This document shows positions 1 through 7,181 of a stretch of 39,648 nt of DNA, in pieces. The position numbers and the translations under genes were made by a program. Every line of letters begins with the position of its first letter. The first letter of the stretch is position 1. Origin of the DNA: Clostridiales bacterium (GTDB lineage Bacteria; Bacillota; Clostridia; Oscillospirales; Oscillospiraceae); NCBI GenBank assembly GCA_019415645.1, contig DXYV01000024.1, positions 1 through 39,648 on the forward strand, written 5' to 3'. The notes under the pieces are model-generated. The model saw only the letters and a program-made list of their open reading frames with translations, did no database searches and was not told the DNA's origin.

Positions 1-7
1 CCATGGC

Positions 8-571
8 TTACAGCTGCCCCACCAGATCCAGGCTGGGCTTCAGAGTCTCGGCGCCAGGCTGCCACTTTGCCGGGCACACCTCATCCCCGTGCTCCGCCAC
101 GAACTGGCAGGCCTGGACCTTCCGCAGCAGCTCGTCGGCGTTGCGGCCCACGTTGCCGGCGTTGACCTCGTAGGCCACGATTTTTCCTTCGGGATTCACG
201 ATGAAACTGCCCCGCTCCGCCACGCCGTCGGACTCGATGTAGACCTCGAAATCACGTGCTAAGGTGTGGGTAGGATCAGCCAGCATGGGGTATTGGATCT
301 TCTGGACGCGCTCCGAAGCATCGTGCCATGCTTTGTGAACATAGTGGGTATCACAGGAGACCGAGTAGATCTCGCAGCCCACCGCTTGGAACTTGTCATA
401 GAGGTTGGCCAAATCCTCCAGTTCCGTGGGACAGACAAAAGTAAAATCGGCGGGATAGAAGAAGAAAACGCTCCACTTGCCCAGGATGTCCGCCTTAGTG
501 ACGGCGCGGAAGGCGTTGTTCTGGTAACACTGGACGGTAAACTCCGCAAGTTCTTTCTGGATCAGTGACAT
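8..571 (-). CDS. ahpC: Alkyl hydroperoxide reductase AhpC (2-Cys peroxiredoxin)
   Basis: A 187-residue typical 2-Cys peroxiredoxin of normal length for AhpC, acting in the cytoplasm to reduce hydrogen peroxide and organic hydroperoxides. The peroxidatic Cys47 sits in the FTFVCPTE motif. The resolving Cys166 sits in the C-terminal DEVCPAKW motif. The start ATG at 571 is preceded by a GGAGG-type ribosome site. No ahpF follows within the window, because the gene ends at the window edge, so its electron donor cannot be named here. Its promoter and a palindromic operator lie in the divergent region with the gene starting near 772. Identification is firm from the motifs. Confidence 0.96.
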   Translation of the reverse strand: MSLIQKELAEFTVQCYQNNAFRAVTKADILGKWSVFFFYPADFTFVCPTELEDLANLYDKFQAVGCEIYSVSCDTHYVHKAWHDASERVQKIQYPMLADPTHTLARDFEVYIESDGVAERGSFIVNPEGKIVAYEVNAGNVGRNADELLRKVQACQFVAEHGDEVCPAKWQPGAETLKPSLDLVGQL

Positions 572-596
572 AAAAGTGCCTCCATTCTTTATTTGA

Positions 597-612
597 GTTA
601 GCGATAACTAAC
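597..612. promoter_or_regulatory. Palindromic operator GTTAG-N6-CTAAC (ahpC side)
   Basis: A 16-bp inverted repeat with 5-bp arms, located at about +4 to +19 of the predicted ahpC transcript. A sister site with the same arms occurs at 722-737 in the divergent promoter. Read in the direction of transcription the two match at 13 of 16 positions. A dimeric TetR- or MarR-type repressor is a reasonable guess for the binder. None is encoded nearby. Confidence 0.65.
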
Positions 613-622
613 CGCAAGCAAA

Positions 623-651
623 ATTATACAGGAGAATGCGGCAGCAGTCAA
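623..651 (-). promoter_or_regulatory. Sigma-A-type promoter of ahpC
   Basis: Read on the minus strand, TTGACT (646-651) is followed after 17 bases by TATAAT (623-628). This puts the transcription start near 616, about 45 bases before the ahpC start codon. The palindrome at 597-612 lies just downstream of that start, a position suited to repression. Confidence 0.8.
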
Positions 652-680
652 GAGAAAGCTGCGGGACTCTTGCTTTCATA

Positions 681-709
681 TTGCTTTTTCATACAGGACA
701 AGGTATACT
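681..709 (+). promoter_or_regulatory. Sigma-A-type promoter of the membrane protein/methyltransferase genes
   Basis: TTGCTT (681-686) and TATACT (704-709) are separated by 17 bases and point rightward, giving a start near 716. The palindrome at 721-738 begins about five bases after that start, mirroring the arrangement at ahpC. Confidence 0.7.
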
Positions 710-720
710 GGATATGCAGT

Positions 721-738
721 AGTTAGTAAACACTAACT
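721..738. promoter_or_regulatory. Palindromic operator AGTTAGT-N4-ACTAACT (rightward side)
   Basis: A perfect inverted repeat with 7-bp arms and a 4-bp centre (AAAC). It lies immediately after the predicted transcription start and shares the GTTAG-N6-CTAAC core with the site at 597-612. This suggests one regulator controls ahpC and the rightward genes together. Confidence 0.7.
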
Positions 739-771
739 CATTGATTTACTTGCAGGCGAACGGGGATGTAT

Positions 772-1274
772 ATGAACTGGACGCGCACCATCTTGGACAG
801 GCTCGCCATGGCGGCCTATTTTTTGACCTGTTCGCCGCGGCGGTGGCGCTTTATAAGCCCCGGATGATGTTTCCCTGCTATCCGCCCGCCATCATCAAGG
901 CGGCGAAGGAGCCGCCCACGAAACGGGAAACTGCCGGATATTGGCGGTGGATCGTCTTTGGGGAATGGCTCCCGCTGGTGCTTTACGGCGCCCTCAGCGC
1001 GGCGGAGAGCGGAACACATGGATTTTGGCGTCTGGCGTTGACGGGCTATATCCAGTGGATGATGGTCAACGTAAGCGATCTGCTTTTCCTGGATATGTGG
1101 CTGATTCGGAAAAAGGCGAAAAACTGTTTTGTGATCCCCGGCACTGAGGGCCATCCCGGCTATGGGTTCAAAGCCTGGATGAAGGGTTACGCTCTGCCGA
1201 AGCATTTGCTTCAGTGGCCGCTCATGGCGGCGGCCCAGGCGGGATTGTGTCTGCTACTTCAACAAATATGGTGA
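772..1274 (+). CDS. Small integral membrane protein, apparently frameshifted near its start
   Basis: Most of the coding frame (from about 820 to 1274) encodes a hydrophobic protein with several likely membrane segments and the strings KPRMMFPCYPPA and FVIPGTEGH. I do not recognise its function. In that frame the only upstream start is a TTG at 741 without a ribosome site. A different frame opens with ATG at 772 behind GGGG (762-765) and reads MNWTRTILDRLAMAAYF before running out. The two frames join if one T is added to the six-T run at 819-824, giving a continuous N-terminus. I therefore infer a one-base frameshift: true mutation, slippage site or sequencing error. It is followed 13 bases later by the methyltransferase start and is probably co-transcribed with it. 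Confidence 0.6.
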
Positions 1275-1287
1275 GGAGATGATTGGG

Positions 1288-2103
1288 ATGAAACACAATA
1301 GTTCCCGGCATGGGGAAATCCGCCTCGGTACACACGGGGAGGACTATGGAAACTGGATGCCGGTCTCTATGCTCTGGCTGGTGGGCGGCCTGGCGACTTT
1401 GGCTGCGGTGATCTCTCTGCTGTCCTTTGCGGTGTTCCATATCACGGCGCTGGGTGTGGTGTTCGTGATTGCCGCCCTTCTTTTGCTGGCGCTGCTCTTA
1501 TGGATCACCTGGATCAGGCGGCAGTATGCCTTCGGGGGCGGCGGCATGATGGAGCAGGTCCACCAGGTCGTCCTCTCCCATCTGGATTTTGACGGGCAGG
1601 GACAGCTTCTGGATGTGGGGTGCGGTTCTGGGGCTCTATCCATCCGGGCGGCTCTCACCTGGCGGTCGGCCCAGGTGGTGGGCATCGACTATTGGGGCTC
1701 GGCTTACGGCTATGGTCAGACCATGTGCGAGAAAAATGCCGAGAGCGAGGGCGTAGCCGCCCGGTGCCGGTTCCAGTATGGGGACGCAAACATGCTGGAC
1801 TTCCCGGCTGAGAGTTTCGACGCCGTGGTGAGCAACTATGTTTATCACAATATCACGGGCGCGGACAAGCGGGCCCTGCTGCTGGAGACCCTGCGGGTGC
1901 TGAAAAAGGGAGGTGTGTTCGCCCTCAACGATGAGATAAAGCCCCGCATGTACGGGGACATGGAGGCCTTCGCCCAAGAGCTGCGGGACATTGGGTATGA
2001 GGATGTGCACATCATCGACACGGCCCAGGAGGCCTTCGGCTCCCGCCGGCGGGCGGCCATGATGATGCTGGGCGACTCACGGATGCTGGTGGGGCGGAAA
2101 TGA
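1288..2103 (+). CDS. Membrane-anchored class I SAM-dependent methyltransferase
   Basis: About 271 residues. The N-terminal part has two strongly hydrophobic stretches, roughly residues 25-75, that should anchor the protein in the membrane. A Rossmann methyltransferase domain follows with the SAM-binding motif LLDVGCGSGALS and the later segments FDAVVSNYVYHN and VLKKGGVFALND. A GTGAGGAG ribosome site at 1271-1278 abuts an ATG at 1279, so the in-frame ATG at 1288 is the better start. The gene lies in one operon with the preceding membrane-protein gene. The substrate is unknown. Control by the same operator as ahpC hints at a role under oxidative or electrophile stress, which is inference only. 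Confidence 0.85.
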   Translation: MKHNSSRHGEIRLGTHGEDYGNWMPVSMLWLVGGLATLAAVISLLSFAVFHITALGVVFVIAALLLLALLLWITWIRRQYAFGGGGMMEQVHQVVLSHLDFDGQGQLLDVGCGSGALSIRAALTWRSAQVVGIDYWGSAYGYGQTMCEKNAESEGVAARCRFQYGDANMLDFPAESFDAVVSNYVYHNITGADKRALLLETLRVLKKGGVFALNDEIKPRMYGDMEAFAQELRDIGYEDVHIIDTAQEAFGSRRRAAMMMLGDSRMLVGRK

Positions 2104-2217
2104 TGCCGGTGCAAAGGCTTTCCATGACGTAAACAAAACACAAGCCCTTTTATGTCCTGTTGACTGGACTGTATGCGGATGCTGCACTTCGGCCAGCAGT
2201 AACGAATTTAGCATGGG

Positions 2218-3102
2218 ATGGTGCCGATGAAATACCACATTGAGAAGAACACCATACAAGAGACGCTGGTGATCCCCCTATACGCCCGGGCACTGTGTAC
2301 CCGGCGGTTTCCCCATCTGTTTGCCGATCTGCTGTCTGTGGAACTGCTGGAGCAGATGGACTACGACTTCTCCACCTTGGAGCAGGTATCCGGCGGCCTG
2401 ATGCAGACCTTCGGGGCTATGGAGGCGGCCATGCGCCAGAACGATCTGGCTTGGGAAGTGAAGGACTACCTGCGGGACCATCCCCGGGCGGCTGTGGTAA
2501 ACCTGGGCTGCGGCCTGGATCAGACGGGCCGGTCCTGTGACAACGGGCAGTGTTGCATCTATAATATCGACCTGCCCGACGTGATGGCGGTGCGGGAAGC
2601 GCTGCTCCCCGCCGGGAAACGGGAGAAAAACCTCGCCGCCGATTTGAACGACCTCACCTGGTTCGACGCCATTGATACGCCGGTGGAAGACGGGGCTGTG
2701 TTCTTTGCCGCCGGGGTGTTCTACTACTTCCGAACGGAACAGGTGCGCGCCCTCTGCGCGGCCATGGCGGAACGGTTTCCGGGCGGGCGGCTGGTATTCG
2801 ACGCCGCCGGGCAGACAGCAGTAAAACTGATGCTGAAAACCTGGGTCAGGCAGGCGGGCATCCGGGATGTGGGGGCATACTTCTCCGTCCAGGACGCGGA
2901 GAAGGAATTGCCCGCCTGGTCAGACCGCATTACCGTATCCAGCCGGGGCTATATGCTGGGCTATCAGGATCTACGGGGGCCGGGAATCAGCAATATCCAC
3001 CGTCTGCTGGCCAGGATCGCCGACGGGCCGCTGAAACTGCGGATCGTGCGGATGGAGTTCCAGGCCAGCGATAGTGAGCGTTCCACACACAATTCTGAGT
3101 AA
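2218..3102 (+). CDS. LCM-family (TcmP-like) O-methyltransferase
   Basis: A 294-residue class I methyltransferase of the leucine carboxyl methyltransferase type seen in polyketide tailoring enzymes. The SAM-binding loop reads VVNLGCGLDQTGR, and an acidic stretch (YNIDLPDVM) follows one strand later as expected. The start may be ATG 2218 or ATG 2227; neither has a strong ribosome site. The family usually ends shortly after the KLRIVRMEF strand. Here an unfamiliar tail (ASDSERSTHNSE) follows, so the native 3' end may have been replaced where foreign DNA begins around 3065. The natural substrate cannot be read from sequence. Confidence 0.85.
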   Translation: MVPMKYHIEKNTIQETLVIPLYARALCTRRFPHLFADLLSVELLEQMDYDFSTLEQVSGGLMQTFGAMEAAMRQNDLAWEVKDYLRDHPRAAVVNLGCGLDQTGRSCDNGQCCIYNIDLPDVMAVREALLPAGKREKNLAADLNDLTWFDAIDTPVEDGAVFFAAGVFYYFRTEQVRALCAAMAERFPGGRLVFDAAGQTAVKLMLKTWVRQAGIRDVGAYFSVQDAEKELPAWSDRITVSSRGYMLGYQDLRGPGISNIHRLLARIADGPLKLRIVRMEFQASDSERSTHNSE

Positions 3103-3467
3103 AGAGCGGATTATCCAGGATGTGCTGCTCCTCATCGCTTGGGATGGCCTGCTGGTGGCTTTCGCCTTCTACAAGCAGGGGACGACCGGCTCGGAAGGCG
3201 CTGATCGAACATCCTGAGATTCTGTTCCTGATTTGGTTCTGCTTCTGTTCATCAATCATTCTTGCATTTTTACCCAGTTGCGTGGCTTGTAAGTTCCATC
3301 TTCACCTGTTAAAATGGTATCGTCGAAAGTTATGGGAGTACCGCTCTGCGGTGCTCCCATTGCTGTTGCCCGCACAACCTGCATATAAACTTTAGTTTTT
3401 ATCCGCTCTTTGCTTTGGAATAATTTCCCTGGCGGCGGCAATACTAGTGGTGAGGTGAACAAATACC
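3103..3467. other. Gene-poor left flank of the recombinase module
   Basis: No convincing gene. A plus-strand open stretch from GTG 3074 encodes 47 residues with a hydrophobic core (IIQDVLLLIAWDGLLVAF), possibly a remnant. On the minus strand a short frame ending near 3256 reads TPITFDDTILTGEDGTYKP and overlaps another by four bases, also without a ribosome site. A hairpin at 3332-3360 pairs 13 positions around a TCT loop but has no T-run. The 11-mer ATGGGAGTACC at 3332-3342 recurs in the same direction at 9348-9358, beyond the other end of the recombinase operon. The left edge of the mobile module could lie anywhere here. Confidence 0.4.
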
Positions 3468-3692
3468 ATGGCGCAGGAATATGTACCGGACAGCGCAAGA
3501 GAGTCTCTCGTTGATATTCGCGATGTCAAACTCGACAGCAGCATGGAGCAGGCGGACCGGGTCAGATCCTTTATCCAGCAGGTGAAAAACCCCTACCGCT
3601 TCAAGGTGGGCGACGTTGTGGTAAATGTGGCCTACACCAACGGCGGCGCCACGCTGAATGAATGCTTTGCCGACATGCTTTCCCTGCTGTAA
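3468..3692 (+). CDS. 74-aa accessory protein of the recombinase module (DUF6870-like)
   Basis: A small soluble acidic protein with the strings SLVDIRDVKLDSS, VKNPYRFKVGDVVV and NGGATLNECFADML. I recall similar proteins, with VDIRDV and NPY-F/Y-K-GD motifs, lying beside conjugative or integrative elements in Clostridia, and I believe the family name is DUF6870. The name and role need a profile search. The start ATG 3468 has a GAGGTGA ribosome site at a good distance. It precedes the first recombinase by 126 bases in the same direction. A DNA-binding or directionality role is possible but not shown by sequence. Confidence 0.75.
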   Translation: MAQEYVPDSARESLVDIRDVKLDSSMEQADRVRSFIQQVKNPYRFKVGDVVVNVAYTNGGATLNECFADMLSLL

Positions 3693-3818
3693 GGATTTGG
3701 CGCTGTGAATGACTGGACTTCTCGCCCTTTTTGTGTTAAGATAATCCCGGACAAAATCAGCGAAACTCCAGTCGTCGTGGATGGCCCGGCCACCAATCAA
3801 ACGACAGGAGCGGTTGCT

Positions 3819-5483
3819 ATGCTGAAACCAGATACGATTTACGAAGCCGCCGACTACCTTAGACTTTCTAAGGAAGATGGCGACTTTTCTTTATCCAGCG
3901 ATAAATTGGAGAGCGACAGCATCTCCAGTCAGAGATCGATCATCCAGAGGTTCGTCGCCCAAACTCCTAACATCAAACTGGTGGCGGAGTATTGCGACGA
4001 CGGATATACTGGGACCAACTTTGACCGGCCGGACTTTCAGAAGATGATGGAGGCTGTCAAGGCCGGCAAAATCAACTGTATCATCGTGAAGGACTTATCG
4101 CGCTTCGGCCGCGATTATATTGACGCGGGAAAGTATATTGAGAAGATTTTTCCTCAACTGGGTGTTCGCTTTATTGCGGTCAATGACCACATCGACACGC
4201 TGAACTACTCTACGGGAGACAGTCTGATCGTCCCGGTAAAAAATTTCCTCAATGACTCATACAGCCGGGACATTTCCATCAAGGTACGCTCCAATTTTGA
4301 AAGCCGCCGCAGGAATGGCGAGTTTGTCTCAAATTATACTGCATACGGCTATCTGCGTGACCCGAATGACAAAACCAAACTGATTGTCGATGAAGTAGCA
4401 GGTGGGATCGTGCGGGAGATCTTCCGCTGGAAGATTGAAGGCATGAGTCCAGGAACCATCGCGGAGAAACTCAATGCCCGCGGTGTTTTGGCCCCGTCTG
4501 AATATAAGCGCTCCATCGGGATTAAATTCAAAACCTCTTTCCAGTCTGGTGCCCGAAGCAAATGGGTGGCTGCGTCAGTCAAGCGCATACTGAATAACGA
4601 GGTCTATACCGGCGTCCTGATTCAAGGACGGCGCACGACTCCCAGCCATAAAGTGAAAAAGGTGATCCTCAAAGATGAGAGCGAGTGGAGCCGTGTTGAG
4701 CACAACCACGAAGCAATCATACCGCTGCGGGAGTTTCAACTGGTCCAGGACTTGATGCAGGAGGATGGACGCCGCGCCCCGAACTCCGACACGGTCTACC
4801 CCCTGTCCGGCCGTGTCTTCTGCGGAACCTGCGGCGCATTGGCTAAACGCACTTCCGTCAACTACAACGGAAAGCGATATGCCTATTATGTGTGCCCCAC
4901 CACGCAAAGGGAGGGCGGCTGCGAAAAGCGCAATATCTCAGAACCGGCGCTTGAAAGTGCTGTCCTGGCTACGCTCCAATCGGAAATCAAACTCATCTTG
5001 GATATGGAACACGCTTTACGGCAAATCGAAACCTTGGCCTGGGAAAATCGTGAGGTTACCCGACTGGAAAAGGCCATCGCAGGCCAGGAAGCAGAGATTG
5101 AAAAATGCAAAATGCTGAAGGTCAGCACCTATGAAGACCTGAAGGAAGGACTCATCACACAAGAAGAATTCCTGCACATGAAGGATGAGTACACGCAGCG
5201 GATCTGCACATTGGAGAGCGCTGTCTCCAGTTTAAGAGCGGAGCAGGCCTCGATCCAGGAAGGGCTAACCAATCAGACCGGCTGGCTGGCCCAGTTCCGG
5301 AAATACCGTAATATTCCCAGCCTCAGCCGGGCCGTTGTCGTCAACTTAATTGAAAAGGTCTATCTATATCCAGGAAAACAAATCAAGGTGGTACTTCGCT
5401 ATCAGGACCAGTTCTCCGACATCATGGAATTCTTGCAGGCCCAAAAAGCGGCCTACACGCTTCCCCAAAAGGAGGTGGGCTGA
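3819..5483 (+). CDS. Large serine recombinase 1
   Basis: A 554-residue large serine recombinase that would cut and rejoin DNA at short attachment sites. The N-terminal resolvase domain has the nucleophile Ser17 in YLRLS, followed by DGYTGTNFDRP and the arginine motif VKDLSRFGRD. A recombinase domain follows, then a zinc ribbon with Cys335, Cys338 and CP/GGC cysteines near 359-368, a long coiled coil at about 395-480, and a C-terminal DUF4368-like segment. ATG 3819 is preceded by CAGGAG at good spacing. An upstream GTG at 3705 is open in frame but lacks a ribosome site. All expected catalytic parts are present. First of four recombinase-type genes in one tight operon. Confidence 0.93.
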   Translation: MLKPDTIYEAADYLRLSKEDGDFSLSSDKLESDSISSQRSIIQRFVAQTPNIKLVAEYCDDGYTGTNFDRPDFQKMMEAVKAGKINCIIVKDLSRFGRDYIDAGKYIEKIFPQLGVRFIAVNDHIDTLNYSTGDSLIVPVKNFLNDSYSRDISIKVRSNFESRRRNGEFVSNYTAYGYLRDPNDKTKLIVDEVAGGIVREIFRWKIEGMSPGTIAEKLNARGVLAPSEYKRSIGIKFKTSFQSGARSKWVAASVKRILNNEVYTGVLIQGRRTTPSHKVKKVILKDESEWSRVEHNHEAIIPLREFQLVQDLMQEDGRRAPNSDTVYPLSGRVFCGTCGALAKRTSVNYNGKRYAYYVCPTTQREGGCEKRNISEPALESAVLATLQSEIKLILDMEHALRQIETLAWENREVTRLEKAIAGQEAEIEKCKMLKVSTYEDLKEGLITQEEFLHMKDEYTQRICTLESAVSSLRAEQASIQEGLTNQTGWLAQFRKYRNIPSLSRAVVVNLIEKVYLYPGKQIKVVLRYQDQFSDIMEFLQAQKAAYTLPQKEVG

Positions 5484-5485
5484 TC

Positions 5486-7180
5486 ATGCCAAGAAAAAAG
5501 CGTGCGCTCCACACCGCCCCGCTTACAGAAGCAGTGCCGGGGGTTTGGGACACTGCACTGTATGGAAGGCTTTCTGTGCTGGACAACGGGAAAGCGGATG
5601 GAGACCCGATAGAAAGTCAAGTCGCGTTGATGGAGCAGTATGTGTCCGAGCATCCAGAGCTGAGGATCGTGGAACGGTTCCTGGATAATGGCTATACCGG
5701 CACAAATTATGACCGCCCGCGCTTCCAGGCTATGATGAGGGCTGTCAAAGCCGGGAAAATCAACTGCATCATCGTAAAAGACCTGTCCCGCCTGGGCCGC
5801 AATTATATTGAAACAGGCAACTTCCTGGAGCGGATTTGTCCGAAACTCGGTGTCCGCTTTATCTCCATCAATGACCATTATGATACCGCCGCACTTCAGT
5901 CCCAGGACGAGCTGGCCGTATCTCTGAAAAACATCGTCAATGACTACTATGCCAAGGATATATCTCAGAAGACCGGCGCTGTCTTGAAGGCAAAGCGGCT
6001 GAATGGGGAATATATTGGCAGTTATGCACCCCACGGCTATCTGAAAGATCCCGAGAATAAAAATCATCTGATCATAGACCCGGTGACCGCTCCCGTAATC
6101 CGCCAAATCTATCAATGGCGCGCCCAGGGACTTGGATATGGGACAATCACTCGGTTACTCAATGAGCGGGATATTCCTTCTCCCGGCCGGTATCGGTTTG
6201 AGCATGGGATTATCACCAACAATAACAAGAAAGGCTCTGCCCTTCTTTGGAACCGCCATGCCCTCTCTGATATTCTTCGCAATATCGCTTATATCGGGCA
6301 CTTGGCCCAAGGCAAGTGTTCCGCAAGCCTGATTCGGGGGATACCAGTTCACCGCACAAAGGAATCAGAGTGGGATGTTTCTTATCACACCCATGAGCCG
6401 ATTATCTCAGAAGAACTCTTTTATCAGGTTCAGGCATTGAACCAGGAAAGAGCGGACACATACCACTCCAACTATGGCGCGTGCAGCCACCTGCCAAAGC
6501 GCAAGAACCCATACGGCAAAAAATTGATCTGCGCTGATTGCGGCGCTCAGATGAAACTCTACCGCAATCTGAGCAGGGATCGCAAAAAGGCGTACTTCAC
6601 ATACCTCTGCCCCACCTACGAGGAACATCGGGAACTTCGATGCACAAAGAAATCGGTCCGCAGCGACGACTTGGATGCCGCAGTCTTGCAGGCCCTTCGT
6701 GTGCAGATGGATCTCTTTTGTGACGCCCATAAAGTGCTGAACGCCCTGGCCGGCAGAGAATTATCCAGACCCGAGCATACGGCCGAACTGGAACTTCAGC
6801 GAATTGAGCAGGAGATCAAGCGCAAGCAAGGGTACGCCATGGCTCTGTATGAGGACTATAAAGCCGGCATTTTGACAAAAGAAGAATGTGCGATTGCCCG
6901 GAGCAAATACCAAGCAGATGTGGAACGTCTGAAGGAACAAGCCGCGCTGCTGCGCGGAGAATCCAATCTCCATACCCAAGTGATCGAGAAGGCGAACGGA
7001 TGGGCTGAACGATTTGAACAATACCGCCATGCAGAAGTGATCTCAGCGGACCTGGTCGCTGCCTTTTTCAAAGAGATCCGAGTATCGGCAGATGGGTCAA
7101 TCCACGTTACCTTCCTCTTTGAGGATGAACTCCGGCTGATTCAGGAGCAGAACCAAGCACTTCAAACGGAGGTGGCGTAG
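5486..7180 (+). CDS. Large serine recombinase 2
   Basis: A 564-residue large serine recombinase starting two bases after the previous stop, with AAGGAGG inside the end of that gene. Nucleophile Ser30 lies in YGRLS. DNGYTGTNYDRP and VKDLSRLGRN complete the catalytic core. The zinc ribbon begins with Cys349 and Cys352 (ICADCG) and ends in a CP...RC pair near 374-386. A coiled coil and C-terminal domain follow. The catalytic domain resembles recombinase 1 strongly, including KAGKINCIIVKDLSR in both, while the central and C-terminal parts differ. This points to paralogous proteins with different DNA targets or a heteromeric complex rather than a recent duplication. Confidence 0.93.
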   Translation: MPRKKRALHTAPLTEAVPGVWDTALYGRLSVLDNGKADGDPIESQVALMEQYVSEHPELRIVERFLDNGYTGTNYDRPRFQAMMRAVKAGKINCIIVKDLSRLGRNYIETGNFLERICPKLGVRFISINDHYDTAALQSQDELAVSLKNIVNDYYAKDISQKTGAVLKAKRLNGEYIGSYAPHGYLKDPENKNHLIIDPVTAPVIRQIYQWRAQGLGYGTITRLLNERDIPSPGRYRFEHGIITNNNKKGSALLWNRHALSDILRNIAYIGHLAQGKCSASLIRGIPVHRTKESEWDVSYHTHEPIISEELFYQVQALNQERADTYHSNYGACSHLPKRKNPYGKKLICADCGAQMKLYRNLSRDRKKAYFTYLCPTYEEHRELRCTKKSVRSDDLDAAVLQALRVQMDLFCDAHKVLNALAGRELSRPEHTAELELQRIEQEIKRKQGYAMALYEDYKAGILTKEECAIARSKYQADVERLKEQAALLRGESNLHTQVIEKANGWAERFEQYRHAEVISADLVAAFFKEIRVSADGSIHVTFLFEDELRLIQEQNQALQTEVA

Positions 7181-7181
7181 A

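Noticed and set aside
3256..3498. Minus-strand frame ending TPITFDDTILTGEDGTYKP..., with a second frame overlapping it by four bases
   Set aside because: The amino-acid mix is tempting, but there is no ribosome site, no family I recognise, and the frame begins over the start of the 74-aa gene. Kept only as a note in the left-flank entry.
3705..3818. GTG start at 3705 giving recombinase 1 a 38-residue N-terminal extension
   Set aside because: No ribosome site before the GTG, and the extension is unlike the family. ATG 3819 has CAGGAG at good distance and puts the YLRLS motif at residue 17.
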